From an uncultured Eubacteriales bacterium (GTDB lineage Bacteria; Bacillota; Clostridia; Oscillospirales; Acutalibacteraceae), in the NCBI GenBank assembly GCA_934667845.1, contig CAKUMQ010000008.1, positions 1-64,000 on the forward strand: a DNA stretch of 64,000 nucleotides. The letters run 5' to 3'. Positions 52,343 through 59,898 of this stretch are shown here, piece by piece. The position numbers were made by a program, and so were the translations under genes. Position 1 is the first letter of the stretch. Every line of letters starts with the position of its first letter. The notes under the pieces were generated by a model. That model was not told the DNA's origin. It worked only from the letters and a program-made list of their open reading frames with translations, and made no database searches.

Positions 52343-54478
52343 ATGGATATTGAACGGCTTATGGCTCCCGCCGCCTGGATATGGTGTGACAATTCGCAGG
52401 AGGTCAATCAGTATGCGCGGTTTTATCAGACGTTTGCTGCCGTACCGGCGGAGACGACGCTGTATATCTGTGCCGATTCCGCCTATGCGGTATATATAAA
52501 CGGACAGTATGTGCCGGGCTTTGCCTGTGCGGATTATCCCGAATGCCGCAGCGTGGACGCGCTGTCGCTTGCGCCGTATCTGCACGCGGGGGAAAACCGC
52601 CTGTGCATTGTGGGCTACTGCCCGGTGAGCAGCAGCTTTTGCTACCGCCGGGGCGCTCCGGGGCTGCGCTTTGCCGTATACGGCGGAGAGAGCCTGCTGG
52701 CGGCAAGCGGAACGGAAACGCTCTGCTCCCGCCCGCGCGATTATATCGGCGGTGAAATGGAGTGGATCACGTCGCAGCTCGGTTACAGCTTCCGCTATGA
52801 TGCGGCGGCATATGACGGCTGGCTTGAGGAGGACTACCGGCCGGATGCCTCCTGGCATACGGCGGTCCTTTCGGCGACGCAGGCACGGGTACAGCCCCGC
52901 CCCATCCTGCCGTTGACGCTTGGCGGGCCGCAAATGGCGACTGTCTGCGGCTTCGGTACGTTTGCCGACGATCCCGCCCGCGAAAATGCGCCGGTCGGAG
53001 AGCGTATGCAGTATGCGGCGCTGCGGTTTGCGGATCGCGTCATGCACGACGGCAGCCATCCCTTTGCGCTGCCCTGCGCCGGGGGACTGACGCTTGAGCG
53101 TGCCGGAGACGACGGCATATATGCGGTGCTGGATCTGGGCGCGGAGACGGCGGGGCTGCTGACACTGGATCTGGAGCTGCCGCAGGCGGCGACGGTGCTG
53201 GTCGGCTTCGGCGAGCATCTGCAGGATCTGCGCGTGCGCACGGCGGTGGGCGGCAGGCAGTTCGCGGCGGTTTTCCGCGGGCGGGCGGGACGCACCCGGT
53301 TTCAGTATCCGTTCCGGCGGCTCGGGGCGCGGTATGTGCAGCTGCACATCTACGCGCCGTCGGTAAGGCTGTTTTATGCCGGCATTTGTCCGGTCGAATA
53401 TCCGCTTCCCGCCGCCGTTCCGTTTTCGACCGGTGATTTTCTGCTGGATGCCGTTGACCGCACTGCCGTAAAGACGCTGCGGCTCTGTGTGCACGAGCAT
53501 TACGAGGATTGCCCGTGGCGCGAGCAGGGGCTGTATGCCATGGACAGCCGTATCCAGATGCTGTGCGGCTATTATGCGTTCGGCGAGACCGCCATGCCCC
53601 GCGCGAGTCTGCGGCTGCTTGCCCGGGGGGAACGGGCGGATCATTTGCTGGATCTGTGCGCCCCCTGCGATTTTGAGCGCACGATCCCCGGCTTCAGTCT
53701 GGCGTTTGTGTCGGCAGTGTGCGAGTATACGGACTTTTCCGGCGACTGCACGCTGGCGGCAGAGCTGCACCCGCTGCTCTGCCGCATCCTGTGCTTTTTC
53801 CTCCCGCTTCTGAATGAATCGGGATTGCTGCAAAATCCCACAGGCGGCGCCTATTGGAATTTTTTTGAGTGGACAGAGGGCATGGAGGGCTATGATACGG
53901 CGCCCGCCGCGTTTGCCGCTTTGCAGGCGCAGTTTGTGATGGCGGCAAAGCAGTACCGGCGGCTTTGTGCCCGCTGCGGGCTGCCCGGGCAGCCGGAGCT
54001 TGAAGCGGCGGTCGGGCGGATACGCCGCGGCGCACAACGGTTCTGGAGCGGGGAGCGGCAGGCGTTTGCCTGCGCCGTCGGGGCGGAACGCCGGGACAAT
54101 GAGCTGACGCAGGCGCTGATGGTATGCGCCGGGCTTGCCACCCCGGAACAGGAACGGATCGTGCTCAAAAAGCTGGCAGAGCCCGGAAAAAACGGCCTGA
54201 TTCCCGTATCTCTCAGCCACAGCATCTATAAATACGATGCGCTGATGCAGGCAGAGGAGGACTACGGCGATTTTGTAAAACGGGATATCGCACGGATCTG
54301 GGGCGGTATGCTGTTTCAGGGCGCGACCTCGTTTTGGGAGACGCAAAACGGCGCGTGGGATTTCGACAACGGCGGCAGCCTGTGTCACGGCTGGTCGGCG
54401 GTGCCCGCCTATGTGCTGCGCCGCTATGCGGACCGCCTGTTCGGTCAGTGCCGCAAAGAATATGAGGTGCGCCCGTGA
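52343..54478 (+). CDS. Glycoside hydrolase family 78-like alpha-L-rhamnosidase
   Basis: The product has 711 residues and no signal peptide. It has N-terminal beta-sandwich domains (~1-290) and an (alpha/alpha)6 barrel from ~370. The barrel shows the family pattern YEDCPWREQGLYAMDSRIQMLCGYYAFGE, with the acidic ED and the DSR, and AYWNFFEWTEG further on. Removal of terminal rhamnose is the usual activity; related six-hairpin enzymes may have other sugars. A GAGGAG lies upstream of the ATG at 52343. Its stop overlaps the GH30 start by four bases (GTGA). Confidence 0.85.
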   Translation: MDIERLMAPAAWIWCDNSQEVNQYARFYQTFAAVPAETTLYICADSAYAVYINGQYVPGFACADYPECRSVDALSLAPYLHAGENRLCIVGYCPVSSSFCYRRGAPGLRFAVYGGESLLAASGTETLCSRPRDYIGGEMEWITSQLGYSFRYDAAAYDGWLEEDYRPDASWHTAVLSATQARVQPRPILPLTLGGPQMATVCGFGTFADDPARENAPVGERMQYAALRFADRVMHDGSHPFALPCAGGLTLERAGDDGIYAVLDLGAETAGLLTLDLELPQAATVLVGFGEHLQDLRVRTAVGGRQFAAVFRGRAGRTRFQYPFRRLGARYVQLHIYAPSVRLFYAGICPVEYPLPAAVPFSTGDFLLDAVDRTAVKTLRLCVHEHYEDCPWREQGLYAMDSRIQMLCGYYAFGETAMPRASLRLLARGERADHLLDLCAPCDFERTIPGFSLAFVSAVCEYTDFSGDCTLAAELHPLLCRILCFFLPLLNESGLLQNPTGGAYWNFFEWTEGMEGYDTAPAAFAALQAQFVMAAKQYRRLCARCGLPGQPELEAAVGRIRRGAQRFWSGERQAFACAVGAERRDNELTQALMVCAGLATPEQERIVLKKLAEPGKNGLIPVSLSHSIYKYDALMQAEEDYGDFVKRDIARIWGGMLFQGATSFWETQNGAWDFDNGGSLCHGWSAVPAYVLRRYADRLFGQCRKEYEVRP

Positions 54479-55851
54479 AAAGAATCGTAAAGCAGTATGA
54501 AAGCCCGGGCTTTCGGGACGTGATCCTGACGGGAACGCAGGTGTTTACCGAAAATGCCGGGGCGGAGACCCATATTATCAACCTGTATCCCGAGGTGACC
54601 TATCAGACGGTGCTCGGCTTCGGCGGCGCATTTACGGAGTCTGCGGCATATGTCTATCAAAAGCTGACGGAGACGGAAAAGGAACGGCTGCTGAGGGCGC
54701 TGTTTTCCGATGAGGGGCTTGCCTATAATTTTTGCCGCACGCCCATCGGCTCCTGTGATTTTGCCCTTGACCGTTATGTGTATGTGAAAGACGGCGACAT
54801 GTCGCTGGACAGTTTTTCCGTCGACCGTGACCGGCAATTCACTCTCCCGTTTATCCGGGATGCGTACCGGTATGCCGGGCGAAAACTGATGCTGTTTGCC
54901 TCCCCGTGGAGCGCACCGGCGTGGATGAAAACCAACGGTTCGGCGGTGGGCGGCGGCAGGATCAGACCGGAATGCCGCGGGGTCTGGGCGGAGTATATCT
55001 GCCGCTATATCCGCGCGTTTGCCGACGAAGGCGTGACCGTTTCCGCCGTCAGTGTGCAAAACGAACCGAAGGCGCGCCAGTCCTGGGAAAGCTGTGAGTT
55101 TTCTGCCGGGGAGGAAGGGATGTTCATCCGCGACTTTCTGCACCCGGCTTTGGTGAAAAACGGATTGTCCGATGTGAAGATCCTGATCTGGGATCACAAC
55201 AAAGAGCGCGTGTATGACCGTGCCGCCGATACGTTTCGTGTGCCCGGTGTGCGGGAGCTGGTGTGGGGCATCGGCTTCCACTGGTATTCCGGTCATCACT
55301 TCGACGGGGTGGGCATCGCCGGAAAAATGTTCCCGGAAAAAATGCTGATCGAGACCGAATACTGCAAGGTTCTGGACGGCAGGTATGAGGCGTTTGGCGC
55401 AGATGCCGATCCGCTGGCCTACGGGGTGGAGATGCTGTACAATTTTCAAAACGGCATGCACGCCTCAGTCGATTGGAATATGCTGCTGAACCGTGACGGC
55501 GGACCGTATCATGACCGCGATTCCGGCTGCCGTGCCGCCGTGATGGCCGATACCGAAACGGGAACATTTTTGTTTACCGAGATCTATGCGAACCTGTACC
55601 ATTTTGCCCATTTTATCCGGCGCGGCGCGGTACGCATCGGCACGACCGGCTATGATAAGGCGCTCGGCGTTGTGGGCTTTCGCAATCCCGACGGCACGCT
55701 TGTTGCGGTGGCGGTCAACGAAAACCCGTGGGATATGGCGGCTGTGCTGCGGATCGGGGAAACGGTTGCCCCGTTACCGTCCGTGCCCGCTCGCTCACTA
55801 CGCTGGTCATTGAGGAGCAGGTCTGATTTTCTGCCGAAACCGCTATTTTAA
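54475..55851 (+). CDS. Glycoside hydrolase family 30, C-terminus probably frameshifted
   Basis: The product has 458 residues and no signal peptide. GH30 members cleave beta-glucosidic or beta-xylosidic links. The start TYQTVLGFGGAFTESAA is a GH30 hallmark. The acid/base is Glu197 in SVQNEPKARQSWESC and the nucleophile is probably Glu295 in MLIETEYCK. The last ~20 residues (LRWSLRSRSDFLPKPLF) look wrong. In the -1 frame the same DNA encodes ARSLTTLVIEEQV and a stop at 55826, the usual end of this fold, so a one-base loss near 55785 is likely. Last gene of the cluster. Confidence 0.88.
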   Translation: MKRIVKQYESPGFRDVILTGTQVFTENAGAETHIINLYPEVTYQTVLGFGGAFTESAAYVYQKLTETEKERLLRALFSDEGLAYNFCRTPIGSCDFALDRYVYVKDGDMSLDSFSVDRDRQFTLPFIRDAYRYAGRKLMLFASPWSAPAWMKTNGSAVGGGRIRPECRGVWAEYICRYIRAFADEGVTVSAVSVQNEPKARQSWESCEFSAGEEGMFIRDFLHPALVKNGLSDVKILIWDHNKERVYDRAADTFRVPGVRELVWGIGFHWYSGHHFDGVGIAGKMFPEKMLIETEYCKVLDGRYEAFGADADPLAYGVEMLYNFQNGMHASVDWNMLLNRDGGPYHDRDSGCRAAVMADTETGTFLFTEIYANLYHFAHFIRRGAVRIGTTGYDKALGVVGFRNPDGTLVAVAVNENPWDMAAVLRIGETVAPLPSVPARSLRWSLRSRSDFLPKPLF

Positions 55852-55891
55852 ATCTGAAGATTTGTCCGCAGGCGGATATATAAGTACCGGG

Positions 55892-55924
55892 CGCGGCAGT
55901 CCCTTTCGGGGCTGCCGCGTTTTT
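55892..55924 (+). terminator. Rho-independent terminator of the glycan cluster
   Basis: Stem CGCGGCAGTCCC / GGGGCTGCCGCG (one G-T pair) with a TTTC loop, followed by five Ts. It lies 40 bases after the GH30 stop. Confidence 0.9.
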
Positions 55925-56006
55925 GCCCGTCTGCGGCGGCGTGTCGGCTGCCCGGTGTATGAAAAGGCCGTATACTTCCCATACTGCACAGGACGGGAGG
56001 GAGTAT

Positions 56007-56288
56007 ATGGAATTTGCCATGAACGACCGGCTGCGGCTTGCCGAGGTGTGGTGTACCCATGCCGACCGGGACGACGGGGCGGCGCAGCGGCGGCTGCGGG
56101 AATTTATTGCCGATTGCCGGAAAAGGGGGATCTTTGTCTGCGTATACGAATCGGGCGACGGGGATCTTTCGGAAAACACGGGGGCGCTGCTCGCCTATGC
56201 CTGTGCCCATCCGCCGGTGTGTCCCGCCCCGCCGGACGGCGCCGCGCCGCAGGGACAGGGCGACCTTGACAAACGGCGGACGACGTGA
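56007..56288 (+). CDS. Small protein of unknown function (93 aa)
   Basis: A GGAGG lies six bases before the ATG at 56007. The first ~65 residues look folded (RLAEVWCTHADRD....AQRRLREFIADCRKRGIFVCVYESGDGDLSENTGALLAY), with an alpha/beta pattern; the tail is proline- and glycine-rich. I recognise no family. Similar short proteins occur beside recombinase-bearing elements in Clostridia as far as I recall, but I cannot name one. The promoter of the next gene overlaps its 3' end. Confidence 0.5.
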   Translation: MEFAMNDRLRLAEVWCTHADRDDGAAQRRLREFIADCRKRGIFVCVYESGDGDLSENTGALLAYACAHPPVCPAPPDGAAPQGQGDLDKRRTT

Positions 56289-56294
56289 TATTCT
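56266..56294 (+). promoter_or_regulatory. Promoter of the TIR-TPR gene
   Basis: TTGACA (56266-56271), a 17-base spacer and TATTCT (56289-56294), ~100 bases before the ATG at 56397. Confidence 0.7.
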
Positions 56295-56396
56295 ACCCAC
56301 AGACGACGCCCGTTTCGGCACTGCCGCACAGGCGGAACGGAAACGGGAGAAAAACGGGTGGGCCCGGCAGAAAAGCCCGCCGAAGGAGAAAAAGCG

Positions 56397-59195
56397 ATGG
56401 GCGCGGAGACGGGATTTTTGTGGAGGACCAGAACGAAAGGCAGCCCGGAGAACAAGCCGCGGGTGTATTTCACCTGCCATCCCGACGATATCGGCTGGCT
56501 TGACCGGATCTGCGAGGATATTTTCCGCTCACAGGATTGCGCGGTCTACTATACCGCGGATATGGCGGAGGCGCTCGACGAGGACAGCCGTGCCGGTCTT
56601 GAACGCATGAACCTGTTCGTGATGCCTGTGACCTTCAGGCTGCTGACACAGCCAAACCGCGCCATGGACAGCGATTATCCGTTTGCCGCAGAACGGCACA
56701 TACCGGTCCTGCCGATCCTGGCGGAGCCGGGCATCGAGGAATTTTACGGGCAGCGGTTCGGTGAGCGGCAGTTTTTGTGTCCGTTTGGCGGGGACAGAAC
56801 TGAGATCAGCTATGCGGAAAAGCTGAAAAAATATCTGGAGTCGGTGCTGATCAGCGACGTGCTGGCCGAGCGGGTGCGCAAGGCGTTTGACGCCTATATT
56901 TTCCTCAGCTACCGTAAAAAGGACCGGAAATACGCCAACACGCTCATGCGGCTGATCCACAGAGATCCCGCCTGCCGCGATATCGCCATCTGGTTTGACG
57001 AATTTCTGACGCCCGGAGAGAGCTTCCGGGAAAATATCGAGACCATGCTCGACAGAAGCGAGCTTTTTGCCCTTTTGGTCACGCCGCATCTTCTGGAAAC
57101 GCCGAATTTCGTCATGACCGAGGAATATCCGCGCGCGCAGGAAAAGGGAAAGCCGGTCTTTCCGGCGGAAATGGTGCCGACCGACCGCAAAAAGCTGAAT
57201 GCCGCCTACCGGCAGCTTCCCGAGCCGATCGACGCGGAGGACGAAGCCGCCTTCCGTGAGCGGCTGACGGAGGCGATCCGACAGGTGGCGGTGACCGAAA
57301 ACGACAGCGATCCCGAACACAATTACCTGATCGGACTGGCCTATCTGGACGGTATCGACGTGGAGATCGATGCCGAACGCGGCGTCGACTGCATAACGAT
57401 GGCGGCGGAGGCGGGGCTGACGGAGGCTATGCGTAAGCTGCGGCAGATGTACCAGACCGGCGACAGAGTGCCGCTTGACTATAAAAAAGCGGTATATTGG
57501 GCGCAGAAGCTCTATGATGCCAATGCCCGGGAATACGGTGAGGAGTACCCGGAAACGCTGAGGGCGCTGAGTCATCTGGCCAATGCCTGTTTCCGCGCCG
57601 GTGATGTTGCCAAGGCGCTTGAGCTTCAAGTAAAGGAATCTGCCGTCACCGGTAAGGTGTTCGGTGAAAATGATCCGGAAACGCTGACATCATTAAATAA
57701 TCTGGCACTGTTCTATATGGATTCGGGCGATTATTCCCGGGCGATCGAAATGGAAGAAAAAGTGTACAAAGCGAGGGCAGATACTCTTGGCGCCGAAGAT
57801 CCGGAAACTTTGTTGATCCTATGTAATTTGGCCATGATGGAAAATGCCGTCAACAACCATCAAAAGGCGCTGGAAATCAATAAAACAGTCTACACGGCGC
57901 GGCGCAGGATCTTTGGCGAAGAACATGAAGATACCCTGACATCATTGAACAATATAGCCGTCACTTATATGGATCTGGGGAGCTACAAAAATGCCGCGGC
58001 GCTCTGTCAAAAGGTGTGTACTGCCCGAAAAAAGTGTCAGGGTGAAAAGCACCCCGACACACTGTTGTCCCTGATCAATCTTGCTGCATCTTATGTCTAT
58101 CTCGGAGAGTATAAAAAAGCCGAACATATTCTTACGGAAGCATATGAGCCCTGTGCAAAAGTCTATGGCAAAGAGCATCCGACCGTGCTCCGTTTGCTGA
58201 ACAATCTGGCGGGGGTGTATAAGGAACAGGGAGAATACGGCAAGGCAATAGAGATCGGTACAAAGGTATACGAGGCGCGTGCCGGTATACCCGGTGAGGG
58301 GATCGCCTCTCTGAACACACTGAGTATTCTCTCAAGCGCATACAGCGCTCTCGGTGATCACACAAAGGAATTGGAGGTGTGTCAAAAGGCGTATTCTCTC
58401 GGCTGTGAGCTTTTGGGAGAAGGCCGGAGCGACAGGAAGGCTCTCCTGTTGAACAATTTGGCTTCGGCATACAGCTACAACGGCGATCCCCAAAAAGCGC
58501 TTGAGCTTCACCAAAAGGCGTATGCCGAATATAAGGCGGCTCTGGGCAGATGTCATCCCAGGACGATTACCTCTTTAAAAAACGTGATAACTGCATCGGC
58601 CGCTCTGTTCGGGGAAGACAGCCGGGAAGTATTGGACCGTTTATCGGAATTGGCATCTGTATATGGGAATGCGGGCGATACGGAAAGCAAGCAGAATATC
58701 GAGGAAACGATATATACTGTTTTGCAAAAAAAGCTGGGCGAGGAACATCCGGAAACGCTGTCGGCGCTGGGCAGATTGGCTTACACCTGCGGTGAACGGG
58801 GGGACTATCCGAAAGAGGCCGAGCTGGAAGAAAAGCTGTATGCGCTTCGCTGTAAGGTGCTGGGCGCCGAACACGAAAAAACACTCGTTACCATGAACAA
58901 TCTTGCCTATTCGTACTTTGAAACCGGTGAAGTGCAGAAAGCGTGGGAGCTTTATAAAAAGGCGTATGCAGTATCAGAGAAAGCGTTTGGCAAGGAATAC
59001 AAGTCCACACAGACCGCATTGGCGGGCTTGGCGGTCACCTGTGAAAAGCTCGGCAACTATACCGAGGCGCTGAAATACTTTGAAGAGCTGCACAGACTTC
59101 GCGCCGATATTCTCGGCACGGATCACGAAGAAACCGAAAAAGTATCCCGGAAGATCGGGGAGATAAAAGAGATCATACAAAAGAGTGCGGAATAA
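56397..59195 (+). CDS. TIR-TIR-Sel1-TPR protein
   Basis: The product has 932 residues and is cytoplasmic. A first TIR-like domain (~21-135; VYFTCHPDDIGWLDRICEDIF, CAVYYTADM) is followed by a second (~165-275; AYIFLSYRKKDRKYANTLMRLI, IAIWFDEFLTPGESFRENIETML). The second has Glu242-Glu243 (FVMTEEYPRA) where TIR NADases carry their catalytic glutamate; the first has Ser-Asp there. A Sel1-type repeat (~306-375) and about 12 TPRs of the 42-residue kinesin-light-chain type (~376-925) complete it. The type is widespread in gut Clostridia and usually named only by its domains. A defence or signalling role is inferred. AAGGAG lies eight bases before the ATG. Confidence 0.88.
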   Translation: MGAETGFLWRTRTKGSPENKPRVYFTCHPDDIGWLDRICEDIFRSQDCAVYYTADMAEALDEDSRAGLERMNLFVMPVTFRLLTQPNRAMDSDYPFAAERHIPVLPILAEPGIEEFYGQRFGERQFLCPFGGDRTEISYAEKLKKYLESVLISDVLAERVRKAFDAYIFLSYRKKDRKYANTLMRLIHRDPACRDIAIWFDEFLTPGESFRENIETMLDRSELFALLVTPHLLETPNFVMTEEYPRAQEKGKPVFPAEMVPTDRKKLNAAYRQLPEPIDAEDEAAFRERLTEAIRQVAVTENDSDPEHNYLIGLAYLDGIDVEIDAERGVDCITMAAEAGLTEAMRKLRQMYQTGDRVPLDYKKAVYWAQKLYDANAREYGEEYPETLRALSHLANACFRAGDVAKALELQVKESAVTGKVFGENDPETLTSLNNLALFYMDSGDYSRAIEMEEKVYKARADTLGAEDPETLLILCNLAMMENAVNNHQKALEINKTVYTARRRIFGEEHEDTLTSLNNIAVTYMDLGSYKNAAALCQKVCTARKKCQGEKHPDTLLSLINLAASYVYLGEYKKAEHILTEAYEPCAKVYGKEHPTVLRLLNNLAGVYKEQGEYGKAIEIGTKVYEARAGIPGEGIASLNTLSILSSAYSALGDHTKELEVCQKAYSLGCELLGEGRSDRKALLLNNLASAYSYNGDPQKALELHQKAYAEYKAALGRCHPRTITSLKNVITASAALFGEDSREVLDRLSELASVYGNAGDTESKQNIEETIYTVLQKKLGEEHPETLSALGRLAYTCGERGDYPKEAELEEKLYALRCKVLGAEHEKTLVTMNNLAYSYFETGEVQKAWELYKKAYAVSEKAFGKEYKSTQTALAGLAVTCEKLGNYTEALKYFEELHRLRADILGTDHEETEKVSRKIGEIKEIIQKSAE

Positions 59196-59210
59196 ATCGG
59201 AGAGTGTATC

Positions 59211-59717
59211 ATGAACCACACACAACATAGCCCCTTTCTGCAAAAGCTCATGGCGTATGCCGTGACGTTTGACGGGCAGCCGCCCGCCGTCCTCACGGCC
59301 GAGCGCTTTCTGTATGCCGCGTTCGCGGCGGCAGACGGCGCCGTGGCGGCGGAAACGGCGGTGGAAGAGGCGGAACGGCTGGCGCTGGCGGCGCGGCTGG
59401 CTGCTTTTGGGGCGGACGGAGACGGCGGATCTGCCGGTATCACCCGGAAACTTGCCGCGCAGATCGCGGCAGCCGGGCGGCAGGGCGCGCAGACGGCGTA
59501 TCTGCGCAGCCGGTTTCGCCGCGCCGGGCAGGCGGCAGAGGAGGCGGGCGACGCCCTGATCACGGCGGACAGGCTGGCGGACAGCATCCTCAAAAGGCCG
59601 AACCGGGCGATCGGGGCGCTTTTCGCCCCGCCGGGATCGGAATCGGCGCTCGATGCGCTGATGCAGGGGATCGACCGGCAGCTGTCCGACGCGTTTCACA
59701 AAGACGGCGGGACATGA
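59211..59717 (+). CDS. Alpha-helical protein, possibly Clp-N-like
   Basis: The product has 168 residues, helical and alanine-rich. The start (SPFLQKLMAYAVTFDGQPPAVLTAERFLYAAFAA) and the end (ALITADRLADSILKRPNRAIGALF) resemble the two halves of a Clp N-terminal domain, which recruits substrates or adaptors to AAA+ unfoldases, but without an AAA+ module. The similarity is weak and no ClpC-like partner is nearby. It begins 15 bases after the TIR-TPR stop, so the two form an operon; a functional link is likely. Confidence 0.6.
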   Translation: MNHTQHSPFLQKLMAYAVTFDGQPPAVLTAERFLYAAFAAADGAVAAETAVEEAERLALAARLAAFGADGDGGSAGITRKLAAQIAAAGRQGAQTAYLRSRFRRAGQAAEEAGDALITADRLADSILKRPNRAIGALFAPPGSESALDALMQGIDRQLSDAFHKDGGT

Positions 59718-59730
59718 CCGCCGAGGGCAC

Positions 59731-59758
59731 CCGTTTTCCGCCGCCCGGCGGAAAACGG
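59731..59758. terminator. Palindromic hairpin after the Clp-N-like gene
   Basis: Thirteen-base perfect arms CCGTTTTCCGCCG / CGGCGGAAAACGG with a two-base centre and no T tract. It may assist the stronger terminator 36 bases later. Confidence 0.45.
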
Positions 59759-59793
59759 CTTGCCGCACAGGCTGCCTGTTTCCGGCCTTTCCG

Positions 59794-59832
59794 AGCCGCA
59801 GCCCCCGTCACGGCGGGCGCTGCGGCTTTTTT
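59794..59832 (+). terminator. Rho-independent terminator of the TIR-TPR operon
   Basis: Stem AGCCGCAGC / GCTGCGGCT (59794-59802, 59819-59827) with an inner CCCG/CGGG pairing, followed by six Ts. It ends two bases before the recombinase promoter, so the two units are separate. Confidence 0.85.
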
Positions 59833-59834
59833 GG

Positions 59835-59863
59835 TTGACTTTTTTGCCGCGATAAGGTACAAT
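59835..59863 (+). promoter_or_regulatory. Promoter of the recombinase-SpoVT fusion gene
   Basis: TTGACT (59835-59840), a 17-base spacer and TACAAT (59858-59863), 35 bases before the TTG start. It is of the housekeeping sigma type, unlike the forespore promoter that drives native spoVT. Confidence 0.8.
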
Positions 59864-59898
59864 GTTATCTGCACATCTGTACAAAAGAGGTGATAAGA

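Noticed and set aside
51737..54388. Minus-strand ORF of 883 codons opposite the GH78 and neighbouring genes
   Set aside because: Its translation is Arg/His/Gln-rich with no domain, and the plus-strand genes have clear families. It is a GC-rich antisense shadow.
55852..56006. Possible 5' half of spoVT at the left side of the accessory region
   Set aside because: No frame here encodes the SpoVT N-terminal sequence; only a terminator and leader are present.
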